This document shows, piece after piece, positions 8,607 through 16,983 of a DNA stretch of 64,000 nt. Source of the stretch: Dyadobacter sp. UC 10 (GTDB lineage Bacteria; Bacteroidota; Bacteroidia; Cytophagales; Spirosomataceae). Under the pieces are notes generated by a model. That model saw only the letters and a program-made list of their open reading frames with translations, was not told the origin of the DNA and made no database searches. How positions within the stretch are numbered: position 1 is the first letter of the stretch; every line of letters begins with the position of its first letter. The stretch lies in the NCBI RefSeq assembly GCF_008369915.1, contig NZ_VSRN01000001.1:62001-126000 (forward strand). The letters are read 5' to 3'. The translations under genes were made by a program, and so were the position numbers.

Positions 8607-10964
8607 ATGCTAAACGATTATTTAAAAATTGCACTCAGAAATATTCGGCGCAGGAAATTTTACGCCGCGCTCAATGTCGGTGGACTGGCACTCGGACTGG
8701 CTGTTTGCCTGACTATTGTGTTTTTTGTAAAACATGAATTTACCTACGATCATCATCACGACAAGTCGGATAGGATTGTACGGATTACATCGAAGTTTGA
8801 GACGCCTGATAAACCGATGTTAATCGCTAATACCCCTGTTTTGCTGGCCTCCTTTTTAAATAAAGATTACCGTGAAATAGAACAGACGGTGCGCCTCCAA
8901 ATCACAGAGGCGGCTGTGAAACACAACCAGTTGTTGCAAAACGAGCCAAACGTTTACTTTTCCGAACAATCTGTCTTTGAGATATTTACGTTTGACTTTC
9001 TGGAAGGAAATTTTACGCACGCTTTAATAAGACCGAATACAGCAGTCATAACCCAAACATTTGCGGAAAAATATTTTGGTAAAGCGCCCGCATTGGGACA
9101 GATCATTCAGATTAATAAAACGCCTTATGAAATTACCGGTGTCATTGCTGACCTGCCGTCCAATTCCGATTTGAAAATATCAGTGATGTTGTCGCGTGAC
9201 TTTTTAGATACCAGGGACTGGCTGACGGACGATTTCCCGGTCTACACATTCGCGCTTTTCGCACAAATACCTGATTTAAAATCCTTTGATAAAAAGCTTC
9301 TGGCCCTGAGCCAGCGATACATTCAACCCGAGCTTAAAGCACAGGGCGCGGACGGATATAAGCTTATTTTTGAAACTGAGGCACTGAAGGATGTCCATTA
9401 TCAGACCGGGAAAATGGGCGATACGCCAAAAGGAAATAAGCAGTATGGTTACCTGTTTTCATTCCTGGCCTTATTTGTGCTCATCATCGCCGTTTTGAAC
9501 TACATCAATCTGCTTACCTCCACAGCTATCGAAAGAACGCGGGAAGTGGGTATCAGAAAGGCAAATGGTGCTAGGCGTGGCCAGTTGATTTTCCAGTTTC
9601 TTTTCGAGTCATTTATCGTCACCACATTATCAGTGATACTTGGTGCGCTGATCCTTAATATTTCAATCCCCTTCTTAAACAGGCTGCTTCAAATAAACAT
9701 GATTGTGGAATGGAGTAATATCCTTGCTGTCGCTGCGCTGAGCCTGCTGGTGATTACCGTTCTTGCCGGGATCTACCCGTCTTTGATGTTGTCAGCTTTC
9801 AAACCGGTCCAAGCTTTAAAAGGTACACTAACAACGAACGGGAATTCTATCTGGCTTAGAAAAGGCATTACACTTTTCCAGTTTTCACTTGCCGTGGTCA
9901 TGGTGTTTGGAGTTGTAGTTATTCATCAGCAAATGAAGTTCTTAAGAAATCACAATCCGGGTTTTGACAAAGAGCAGGTGGTAGCAATACAAGCGCCAGA
10001 CGATTCTGTTGCACGCTCTAAATTGAATGCTTTTGCGACAATTTTGCGCCAGCAAAGCAACGTACAGCGGGTCACGGTTGGCACCGATGTAATGCAGGTG
10101 GACGCTACATATCCGGCTGCCACAACTATCTTCAAATCCAATGGTTTGAGAAAAGAAGTCATCAGCACCTATTTCTTTATTGATGAATATTTCATTCCCA
10201 CTCTGAATATTAAATTATTGCAGGGCAGGAACATATCCTCAAACCGTGTTTCGGACAAAAATGGCGGCTTCATCGTCAACGAAGCTTTTGTAAAAATGTC
10301 CGGTTGGAAAAACCCGGTTGGTCAGGCGATGGAAGGTTTCCGCCATAAGGGAGAAGTGATCGGTGTGGTCAAAGACTTTAATTACAAGTCGGTGCACAGC
10401 CCGGTAGAACCTTTGGTGATGGTTTACAACACTTCTCCTGCCGCATCCCTTATGCTAAAAACGAACCCGGAAAACCTTGCCTCGATTGAAAGCGCCTGGA
10501 AAAACCACTATCCTGATTTCCCATTTGAATATAAGTTTTTGGACAGTGTTTTTGAAGCTCAATTCAGAAGGGACGACGTGATGATGACACTGTTTAACAT
10601 CTTTGCGTTCCTGACCGTTTTCGTATCGTGCCTGGGCTTGCTAAGTCTGGTTACATTTTCGACCGGCCTGCGAATAAAGGAAATAGGCATTAGGAAAGTC
10701 CTCGGTGCTTCAGTCCCGGGCATCGTGGCATTATTAATTAAAGACTATCTCTTTATCGTGATGCTGGCAATTCTACTGGCAAGTCCGGTTGCCTTTTACG
10801 CTCTGAACCAGTGGCTCGACAGGTTTGCTTACCACACTGAGATAAGCTGGTGGGCATGCCTGCTAGCCGGGCTTGTTTGCCTTACAGTCGCCCTGGTTAC
10901 GGTCAGCTTTCGAAGCATAAAAGCAGCGCTGGCCAATCCTGTTCACACGTTGAAAGCAGACTGA
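8607..10964 (+). CDS. FtsX/MacB-like ABC transporter permease
   Basis: About 785 residues with two MacB_PCD-FtsX repeats. A membrane helix lies near 20-40 (LNVGGLALGLAVCLTIVFFV), followed by a periplasmic domain with LEGNFTHALIRPNTAVIT and an FtsX helix set near 285-400. A second copy follows, ending with the KEIGIRKVLGASVPGIVALL motif and four C-terminal helices. The frame opens with TTG at 8601, but ATG at 8607 gives the standard MLNDYLKIALRNI start. The family acts with a separate ATPase, which is not in the neighbourhood. Likely substrates are lipoproteins, peptides or toxic compounds; none is shown by the sequence. Confidence 0.9.
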   Translation: MLNDYLKIALRNIRRRKFYAALNVGGLALGLAVCLTIVFFVKHEFTYDHHHDKSDRIVRITSKFETPDKPMLIANTPVLLASFLNKDYREIEQTVRLQITEAAVKHNQLLQNEPNVYFSEQSVFEIFTFDFLEGNFTHALIRPNTAVITQTFAEKYFGKAPALGQIIQINKTPYEITGVIADLPSNSDLKISVMLSRDFLDTRDWLTDDFPVYTFALFAQIPDLKSFDKKLLALSQRYIQPELKAQGADGYKLIFETEALKDVHYQTGKMGDTPKGNKQYGYLFSFLALFVLIIAVLNYINLLTSTAIERTREVGIRKANGARRGQLIFQFLFESFIVTTLSVILGALILNISIPFLNRLLQINMIVEWSNILAVAALSLLVITVLAGIYPSLMLSAFKPVQALKGTLTTNGNSIWLRKGITLFQFSLAVVMVFGVVVIHQQMKFLRNHNPGFDKEQVVAIQAPDDSVARSKLNAFATILRQQSNVQRVTVGTDVMQVDATYPAATTIFKSNGLRKEVISTYFFIDEYFIPTLNIKLLQGRNISSNRVSDKNGGFIVNEAFVKMSGWKNPVGQAMEGFRHKGEVIGVVKDFNYKSVHSPVEPLVMVYNTSPAASLMLKTNPENLASIESAWKNHYPDFPFEYKFLDSVFEAQFRRDDVMMTLFNIFAFLTVFVSCLGLLSLVTFSTGLRIKEIGIRKVLGASVPGIVALLIKDYLFIVMLAILLASPVAFYALNQWLDRFAYHTEISWWACLLAGLVCLTVALVTVSFRSIKAALANPVHTLKAD

Positions 10965-11056
10965 CTATGCAGATAGCTAAAACAATGCAGTAAGAATGGA
11001 CGAATCGAAAATCCGTGGCGCAGCTCATACGCAAAACAGAACGGGCAAGGAGAAAA

Positions 11057-11554
11057 TCAATACAACAGTCCAAACATCCAGAGTGGAATCTTATTTCCAT
11101 ATCCCACTTCAAGCCCATCAGCAGCTACATAAGCATCAACACCTGCGAGCTGTTGCCCGGTCTTATTCGCGCCCCCGACTTCAACAGTCACCTTTCTATC
11201 CAGTTTGAAGTCTCCCTTCTCCATGTACTCAACTTTATGCAGGGGCCGAACCTGGCTCAGGAAAAAGCTTTCACGCAATGTTCCAATATCCGGACGACTC
11301 TGATGCAATGCGAATTGAAGGTTCGGATGACTGAGATACACCTTGTCGGGTTTCTGCAATCTGGTAATGCCGAAGCTATCCCGGTGCAACAACATCAATA
11401 TGCCCAACTCTTCCAGATAATGCATATACTCCACTACGAGTGCCCGACTCGTATTCAGCGTTTCACTTAGCTTGCTGATGTTCGGTTTCATAGGAACACT
11501 TTCGGCATTAGGAAGAACAAATTGGGAAGAGAAGCCTGCGCCTAGTTTGCTCAT
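11057..11554 (-). pseudogene. C-terminal remnant of a DUF4143-type AAA ATPase
   Basis: The 165-aa frame matches only the last part of Bacteroidota ATPases of the AAA-DUF4143 type. It contains the winged-helix region (KPNISKLSETLNTSR), DSFGITRLQKPDKVYL, the nuclease-like strand KGDFKLDRKVTVEVGG, and the family ending VGYGNKIPLWMFGLLY. A full member has about 380-400 residues with Walker A and B motifs; those are absent and the first 20 residues look unrelated. It is therefore most likely a deletion relic, perhaps of a mobile-element gene. The neighbouring frame upstream is also truncated. Confidence 0.7.
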
Positions 11555-11584
11555 TCATTTCGCTAGCTGATGTCCGGCCCACTG

Positions 11585-11926
11585 CTACTCCTTAAACGGA
11601 ATGTCCCGCTGGATAAGTGCCGGAATTTGCTCAGACTCCGGCGTCACGAAGTCCATGTAGATACGCTCAAAATTGCTTTCCGCGAGACTTTCCATATAGC
11701 CCAGGAACTTGTCTCGCACAAGTACATCACGTGCATCTAAGAGTAAAATGGTTTCCAGCCTTTCCGGGCCGAGAAATTTTAGTTGCCTTGTGGAAGTCTG
11801 CGTCGAGCTATCCACATCGACAAACAGTGAATGCTCTTCCGGAACAGATAAAGCCCGGCAATAGGTATGAAGGCTCTTCCCTACCCCGCCTTTCGATTGC
11901 AGGGTAAATTCAATAATACGACTCAT
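11585..11926 (-). pseudogene. Truncated ParA/TraL-like P-loop ATPase
   Basis: 113 residues beginning MSRIIEFTLQSKGGVGKS, a deviant Walker A (KGGVGKS at 12-18) of the ParA/MinD/Soj class, followed by a strand with LFVDVDSSTQTSTRQL. Such plasmid or conjugation-associated ATPases usually exceed 200 residues, and this frame stops after RDIPFKE. It appears cut by a premature stop or deletion, so loss of function is likely. It lies 30 bases before the DUF4143 remnant on the same strand, and together they suggest the decayed edge of an integrated plasmid or conjugative element. Confidence 0.6.
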
Positions 11927-12243
11927 GTTTTAGAAAATTCAGATTTTACAATTTGACTTTAAATGGCATCCAGCTGATCCGGATCTGACCATTCGACTCG
12001 GCGATGCTCCTGATGGAGGGAGCCGATTGTTCAGAGCCCCGGATAGATGCACGCGCCTTGGTTCCATTTTCGACCTCTGATAATATCGGTGACGTATTCT
12101 AATATACGATCTGCTCGTCAGCGTTTTCTGACCATTAATTTCCATTATGGAAAGAGATGACAATTCGTCCTGAATCACCGCGAAGTCTTGGAAGAGCGTA
12201 GTAAGAATTGAAAAAGGACTGCCTGGCGACAGTCCTTAAAATC
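11927..12243 (-). other. Degenerate stretch with broken reading frames
   Basis: About 317 bases without a convincing intact gene. On the minus strand a 79-codon frame (start 12178, stop near 11939) and a second frame ending near 11946 (tail QIRISWMPFKVKL) overlap, each looking coding-like over only part of its length. This is what a frameshifted relic would give. I do not recognise the parent protein. Confidence 0.35.
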
Positions 12244-12531
12244 TCATGCTTTTTGTCCCATTTTCTCAAAACCCTCCCAAAGCACTTTCAGATCATACAA
12301 AGCCGACTTTTCGGCTATATCAAACGGAACGTCCGAATGATAAAGAGCAAGATCGTGGATTGTCCTAAGAGAATGCGCCAATTCATTACATCCCTGACAT
12401 TCAACGAGGTACCAAAACTCGGCTTGTGACTCCGTTAACGGCTTGCTGACATCTGATGCGTGACGTGCATCAATCGCTGCATTGACTGAACGTTCATTCG
12501 AGCCAACACCAGAACCATTCGAAGTTTGCAT
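12244..12531 (-). CDS. Small hypothetical protein
   Basis: 95 residues, no family recognised. The second half is strongly helical and soluble (LAHSLRTIHDLALYH, DIAEKSALYDLKVLWEGF) with one CQGC cysteine pair near the middle. The amino-acid composition is protein-like and the start MQTSNGSG is preceded by an AT-rich leader. It is on the same strand as the ParA-like and DUF4143 remnants and is probably part of the same plasmid-derived segment. Confidence 0.5.
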   Translation of the reverse strand: MQTSNGSGVGSNERSVNAAIDARHASDVSKPLTESQAEFWYLVECQGCNELAHSLRTIHDLALYHSDVPFDIAEKSALYDLKVLWEGFEKMGQKA

Positions 12532-12690
12532 AAAAAATGGATAAGTGTGAATAAATAAGGAGAGGTCACCGCAAACTTCGTCAAAGAGCTAACTTTGATA
12601 GGTTTCGGGACTTGCACCCGTATGCCCCTCCAAGGCCATTTTTCCCCAGTTTTTAACATTAGCTCTATATTTATTTTTCAAAGTTTGCGG
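12520..12690. repeat. Three copies of a GAAGTTTGC-type motif in alternating orientation
   Basis: CGAAGTTTGC at 12520-12529 (overlapping the start region of the 95-aa gene) is matched by its exact reverse complement GCAAACTTCG at 12571-12580. AAGTTTGCGG at 12681-12690 is in turn the reverse complement of 12569-12578. The spacing suggests operator sites or a remnant of an iteron-like control region. Confidence 0.4.
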
Positions 12691-12906
12691 GGCAAATATA
12701 GTGGAAAGTTCTGATGGACGGCGAGGGAATGAACTAACGGTGATGGAAGATACTGGAATCAAGGTGGCAGGCTACGAGCCCACTTTTACAAAATTGCAGT
12801 ACCAAGCTATGCTTTGACAAACAACACTTTATTCTAGTCGTCTAAAGTAGATTATGATTAACTTATGGCTTATGTTCATTGACCATAAACATCCTCCACA
12901 GTTAAG
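12532..12906. other. Intergenic region upstream of the DUF6119-like gene
   Basis: 375 bases. It holds the GCAAACTTC/AAGTTTGC repeats and, on the minus strand, a TATATTTG element around 12694-12701 that may serve the 95-aa gene. It also holds a short CGGG-TGCAAGT-CCCG hairpin near 12604-12618. The half next to 12907 is AT-rich with no recognisable gene. Confidence 0.4.
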
Positions 12907-14679
12907 ATGACACTAAATCCCAACATTTACCGAATCGACAAAGACCATAGAAAATTTGTCAACTGTACTACAACAGTGTCAATGCTCAAAGTGATTGTTG
13001 CAACATACAATGAACGTCCTGAATTAAAGGTAAAAATCAAGTCACCCGAATTTACATCATTTGTCAAAGGCAATGTTACTTATTACCTATATCTGTATAA
13101 CACGGATGAGACTCTTTCCGACTGGCAAAAATTTCTTCCTGAGCAATTAATCGAGCATGCCAATTTCAGACAGCAACAATTATCCCTCTTACTCTTCGCA
13201 GAAGTTGATAATAGCATTTATTGCGTAGTAGGAGGTCATGCCTATAGACTAATTATCCCGTTCATGGATCACGCATTTGGTCTTAATACATACGCGAGAA
13301 TAATGAAGCCGGAAGTTGATGAACTTGCCTCCATAAAATCACGGGGCATTACTGGCCACCGTGCTGGAATTAAGGAGCAATTTCGTAATAATTATAGAAT
13401 TATTGATTTTGTCAAATTTGGCAAGATCCCGGAAGAAATACATATTAAATTAAGCCAGGAAATCTCTGACTTGCATTTCCACTTTGTGAAAAGCAAAAAA
13501 AATGAGAGAATACAAGTTTCTGTTGGCAAAGGATTTAAAATAAAGAAAGAAATTGATTTTGAAATTCTACACATGGTAATACTCGAATTAACTACCATTT
13601 CTGAACTTGCAGCGTCAGATTATTTAAGCTCCTATAAAGAGATCCAAGATCAAAAATTAATTAACGAAGAGCTATACCCTGAATTTATAACTAGAATCTT
13701 TAATGATATAGGAGGATTATATAAGCGCAACAATCCAACTGTATACAAATTTGAGCATGATTTCTGCAATCCTAATAATATTGAAAAATTCTACGAAGCA
13801 GATTCCTATAAGTTAAAGGAGAAAACCCCCAGAAATGGCTACACCACATTCGACGAGTTATATGATCGTGGTGACATATACGACACCGTTCTCAAACGAG
13901 CTGTTGACTTACACGGAGAAAGTGACAGATTTAAATTTATGGTCTATCTACAAGGTGTTAGAGTTACCTGCATTAAGAATCATAAGACAAGCGTATCCTC
14001 TAGCTTCTTGTTCCATATTTCTTCGGAATTTACCTATAAAAATAAACCTGTGTTTCTTGTTGATACTAAATGGTACCATCTTCGACCCACCTTCATCCAT
14101 GATTTAAGAAACAGCACCTTGCAACTACTAACAACTTACAAAGCACCACCATTAATTTTGCATAAGCCTTGGGACAAGGTAAATATATCTCGGGAAGGCA
14201 ACTACAACTTTTTGTATAATGGTGCCGAAAATTATATTGTTATTGACACTATAATAGTGGACGGGGTAGAACTTTGCGATCTAATATACTATGACGAAGT
14301 CAACATTTATTTAATACACGTAAAGTATGGATTTACGTCGCAGATCAGAGAATTAAATAATCAAATTACGATTGCGGCGAGAAGGTTGAAGGACGCAATT
14401 GGAAGTGAGGACAAATCTATTCTACGAAAAATATATAATAAACTCATAGAAAAGGACCGTTCCGTAAATAGGCTAAGCGAAGAACAATTTTTAGACTTGT
14501 TCAAAAAGCGAATCAGTTTTATAATGGCATTTGCTTCACATTTAAATGACGATCTTCTAGTTGAGGAATCAATTGATAAATTTGATTCAAACATAGCTCG
14601 ATTTTCACTAATTCAATGTTCAAGTGATATGCGCTCAAATTATTATGATTTGCTGTTTTGTCAAATTCGTCGATCATAA
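12907..14679 (+). CDS. Sporadically distributed TIGR04141/DUF6119-like protein
   Basis: 590 residues, no signal peptide or membrane helix, so probably cytoplasmic. Several segments resemble the TIGR04141 (now DUF6119) family: SDWQKFLPE near 75, the block VVGGHAYRLIIPFMDHAFGL followed by ELASIKSRGITGHRAG near 115-160, and the C-terminal ELCDLIYY ... YLIHVKYG (residues 455-475). The last could be a variant restriction-endonuclease-like core, with D458 and H471-V-K473 in place of the usual D...ExK; that is inference. Family members are rare, patchy and typical of accessory islands. The gene is visibly more AT-rich than its neighbours, including third codon positions, and has no partner gene on its strand, which suggests recent transfer. 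Function is unknown; a stand-alone defence role is conceivable. Confidence 0.6.
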   Translation: MTLNPNIYRIDKDHRKFVNCTTTVSMLKVIVATYNERPELKVKIKSPEFTSFVKGNVTYYLYLYNTDETLSDWQKFLPEQLIEHANFRQQQLSLLLFAEVDNSIYCVVGGHAYRLIIPFMDHAFGLNTYARIMKPEVDELASIKSRGITGHRAGIKEQFRNNYRIIDFVKFGKIPEEIHIKLSQEISDLHFHFVKSKKNERIQVSVGKGFKIKKEIDFEILHMVILELTTISELAASDYLSSYKEIQDQKLINEELYPEFITRIFNDIGGLYKRNNPTVYKFEHDFCNPNNIEKFYEADSYKLKEKTPRNGYTTFDELYDRGDIYDTVLKRAVDLHGESDRFKFMVYLQGVRVTCIKNHKTSVSSSFLFHISSEFTYKNKPVFLVDTKWYHLRPTFIHDLRNSTLQLLTTYKAPPLILHKPWDKVNISREGNYNFLYNGAENYIVIDTIIVDGVELCDLIYYDEVNIYLIHVKYGFTSQIRELNNQITIAARRLKDAIGSEDKSILRKIYNKLIEKDRSVNRLSEEQFLDLFKKRISFIMAFASHLNDDLLVEESIDKFDSNIARFSLIQCSSDMRSNYYDLLFCQIRRS

Positions 14680-14690
14680 ATATCGACGAA
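14666..14690 (+). terminator. Hairpin spanning the stop codon of the DUF6119-like gene
   Basis: Perfect 9-bp inverted repeat (14666-14674 with 14682-14690) with a 7-base loop that contains the TAA stop codon (14677-14679). Only a weak T-rich tail (ACATTTTA) follows, so it is a possible terminator or 3' stabiliser. Confidence 0.45.
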
Positions 14691-14784
14691 ACATTTTACC
14701 TGTGGCCGGCCGTTTAGTGCATGACAGTATTCAATGCAAACAATGAATCTACAATCCTCCCGATAAGCGATATCTCGGTCTAGT

Positions 14785-15084
14785 TTATACATTGAAAAAA
14801 ACCACCCCCACCCGATCAATATGCTCAATGAGTTCCTGATTTTCAATTTTGTGATAAGCAGAGAGGTCGATTTTATAGGGAAGCATCAGATCATCCAGTT
14901 CCAATTCAATTTTAAACAACTGAGGTAGGTCGAGCCCCGACCCTACCAAAACAAGATCAATATCGGAGCCGTTTCGGTAATTCCCTTTCGCACGCGATCC
15001 GTATAGAATGGCTTGCTCTATTTCTGGATGCTTGGCAAACACCCCCTGAATGCTACTGACGGTTTTTTCTGATAATCCGTGCAT
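14785..15084 (-). CDS. Minimal nucleotidyltransferase (MNT) antitoxin of a HEPN-MNT pair
   Basis: 99 residues, the usual size of a stand-alone MNT domain. The polymerase-beta-like signature is complete: G29-S30 in LYGSRAKG, D41 and D43 in SDIDLVL, and a third acidic residue D73 in KIDLSAY. MNT antitoxins characterised in related systems inactivate their HEPN partner by adding AMP to it. Its ATG overlaps the stop codon of the HEPN gene by one base (TAATG), so the two are translationally coupled. Toxin first and antitoxin second is a common order for this type. Confidence 0.9.
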   Translation of the reverse strand: MHGLSEKTVSSIQGVFAKHPEIEQAILYGSRAKGNYRNGSDIDLVLVGSGLDLPQLFKIELELDDLMLPYKIDLSAYHKIENQELIEHIDRVGVVFFNV

Positions 15085-15506
15085 TAGTCATGTCGAAATT
15101 TAATACGCTCCATCGTTTCCTGAAACTTCATAAATAACGGGTAAAACCGGTCAACAATGTTTGTGTAAATTTCTTCGGAGATTTCTTCGTTATAAGTGTG
15201 GCTGGTAAGATTTCTGTTTTTGACCATTTCCATCCAACTCTCTCCATCTGCGATCAAATCAGTACTAAAAGCCTGTCGTGTCGCATCCCTTGACCCTCGG
15301 ATTTCAGTATTGCCCTGATAGACAAAGAAATCCTGCATTACTTTCCAGGCCAGCTCGTGCGTGTATTTGAATGCTTGTATGATCCCTTGCCTTTCGAGTT
15401 CACTCAATGACCGTTCGGCATCGAGCTTCACAGCTTCGCCTAACTTTTTAAGTGCCTTTTTATAATTTTCAAAGCGCCGTTCCCAACGGATATCCTGCTC
15501 GATCAC
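15084..15506 (-). CDS. HEPN toxin / nucleotidyltransferase substrate-binding protein
   Basis: 140 residues of the HI0074-like HEPN family (often annotated as nucleotidyltransferase substrate-binding protein). It is an all-helical domain with the ribonuclease motif R98-N-L-T-S-H103 (RxxxxH) followed by TYNEE. HEPN domains with intact RxxxxH usually cleave RNA, and the neighbouring MNT would neutralise it by nucleotidyl transfer. The gene starts 28 bases after mnmE on the same strand and is probably partly co-transcribed with it. The pair could also protect against phage. Confidence 0.88.
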   Translation of the reverse strand: MIEQDIRWERRFENYKKALKKLGEAVKLDAERSLSELERQGIIQAFKYTHELAWKVMQDFFVYQGNTEIRGSRDATRQAFSTDLIADGESWMEMVKNRNLTSHTYNEEISEEIYTNIVDRFYPLFMKFQETMERIKFRHD

Positions 15507-15534
15507 AGTTTCGATTTTGTGCCAATTTCAACAT

Positions 15535-16902
15535 TTACTTTCCGATACAAAACTTCCTAAAAATATTCTCAAGCAAGTCATCCGTCACAATCGTCCCCGT
15601 AATCTCCCCCAAATGATGTAATGCCAGCCGGATATCCTGCGCCAGAAAATCGCCGGTGACGCCGAGTGAAAGTCCATTCAGAACGTCGGTGAGAGAATTC
15701 TGGGTTTTTACCAGATGCTCGTAGTGGCGGAAGTTGTTGATGACCGTATCTGCCGGCGTGTGGCCTTTTACCAAATCGATCAGGCTGCTGGTCAATGCTG
15801 GCAGACCGGCCTGGGTTTGGGCGGAAATGATTTTGAAGTCCGGATTTGCTGCGGATAATTCGTCAGCCAGATCGGGATTAATGTCGGCTTTATTGAGCAC
15901 AAAAAACCGGGGTTTTTCCGGCGGGAGCTGACTTGCAAGTTCCTGGTTGTCGGTGAGCGTTTCTTTGCTGTCGAAAAGAAAAATGATAACGTCGGCCTTT
16001 TCCATTGCGCTTTTGGAACGTTCAATACCAATGGATTCGACCACGTCGGAGGTCTGGCGAATGCCTGCGGTGTCGATGAACCGAAATTTCAGTCCTTCCA
16101 GAACCATCGTATCTTCAATAACATCACGAGTGGTGCCGGCAATGCTGGTGACGATCGCTTTCTCTTCATTTAAAAGCGCATTCAAAAGCGTCGATTTTCC
16201 GACATTCGGGGAGCCGATAATCGCGACTGGGATACCTTCTTTGATCGCATTTCCGTAATGAAATGAGCTGATCAGCGGTTCGATATTCTGTTGCAGCGCG
16301 TCAATCAATTTGCGCAAATCGTCCCTTTGTGCAAACTCCACGTCTTCCTCGCCGAAATCCAGTTCCAGCTCGATCATGGAGGCGAAATGGATCAGCTCGG
16401 CACGTAACGCGGTCAGTTTTTTGGAGAAACCTCCTCTCAATTGGTTCAGTGCCGTTTTGTGACTTGCGTGTGAGTCGGCCGCGATCAGATCCGCGACGGC
16501 TTCGGCTTGTACGAGGTCAAACTGTCCGTTCAGGAATGCGCGCTGGGTAAATTCACCGGGCGCGGCAATGCGGGCGCCCTCGAAAATCAGGGAGCGGAGA
16601 ATCTGTCCTATTATATAGTTTGAGCCGTGGCAGGATATCTCCACGGAATCTTCTTTGGTAAAAGATTTGGGACTTTTAAAAACTGTCGCCAGCACTTCGT
16701 CAACAATCTCGCCATTTGCGCGAATGGTGCCGAAATGCACGGTATGCGATGGGACTTCGGTCAAATTTTTGCCTTTAAAAATACGGCTGACCATTTCAAT
16801 GCTGCCTGATCCAGAAACCCTGATCACTGCAATCGCTCCAACTCCCGACGGGGTTGCCAACGCGCAAATAACTTCCTGCTGGTGAATTTTTACAGTATCC
16901 AT
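15535..16902 (-). CDS. mnmE: tRNA uridine-5-carboxymethylaminomethyl(34) synthesis GTPase MnmE
   Basis: 455 residues, normal length. The N-terminal formyl-THF-binding domain (about 1-120; ALATPSGVGAIAVIRVSG) is followed by the helical domain and an inserted Ras-like GTPase (about 225-375) with GSPNVGKSTLL (G1), TTRD (G2), DTAGIRQ (G3) and NKAD (G4). The family-defining C-terminal CIGK is present with the catalytic cysteine at 452. With MnmG it modifies the wobble uridine of several tRNAs in the cytoplasm. mnmE neighbourhoods are known landing sites for accessory DNA, and here the HEPN-MNT cassette follows it directly. Confidence 0.98.
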   Translation of the reverse strand: MDTVKIHQQEVICALATPSGVGAIAVIRVSGSGSIEMVSRIFKGKNLTEVPSHTVHFGTIRANGEIVDEVLATVFKSPKSFTKEDSVEISCHGSNYIIGQILRSLIFEGARIAAPGEFTQRAFLNGQFDLVQAEAVADLIAADSHASHKTALNQLRGGFSKKLTALRAELIHFASMIELELDFGEEDVEFAQRDDLRKLIDALQQNIEPLISSFHYGNAIKEGIPVAIIGSPNVGKSTLLNALLNEEKAIVTSIAGTTRDVIEDTMVLEGLKFRFIDTAGIRQTSDVVESIGIERSKSAMEKADVIIFLFDSKETLTDNQELASQLPPEKPRFFVLNKADINPDLADELSAANPDFKIISAQTQAGLPALTSSLIDLVKGHTPADTVINNFRHYEHLVKTQNSLTDVLNGLSLGVTGDFLAQDIRLALHHLGEITGTIVTDDLLENIFRKFCIGK

Positions 16903-16906
16903 CCTG

Positions 16907-16937
16907 CAAATATGTGACTTAATCCACGACCGGGCAA
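16907..16937 (-). promoter_or_regulatory. mnmE promoter, Bacteroidota type
   Basis: On the minus strand TTG (16937-16935), a 20-base spacer and CATATTTG (16914-16907) match the Bacteroidota -33/-7 consensus TTTG/TAnnTTTG except for one base. The -7 element ends only four bases before the ATG (TTTGCAGGATG), so the transcript should be leaderless or nearly so. Confidence 0.55.
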
Positions 16938-16983
16938 AGTTCTGCTGCCTTTATCCCGGGTAATGCTCAGCAGGATCTTGCAA

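Noticed and set aside
12595-12650. T-arm-like CGGG-TGCAAGT-CCCG hairpin suggesting a tRNA or group II intron remnant
   Set aside because: No D arm, anticodon arm, acceptor stem or intron domain V could be found around it.
12435-12659. 74-codon minus-strand frame upstream of the 95-aa gene
   Set aside because: It covers the leader and repeats, overlaps the 95-aa gene in another frame, and has no protein-like features.
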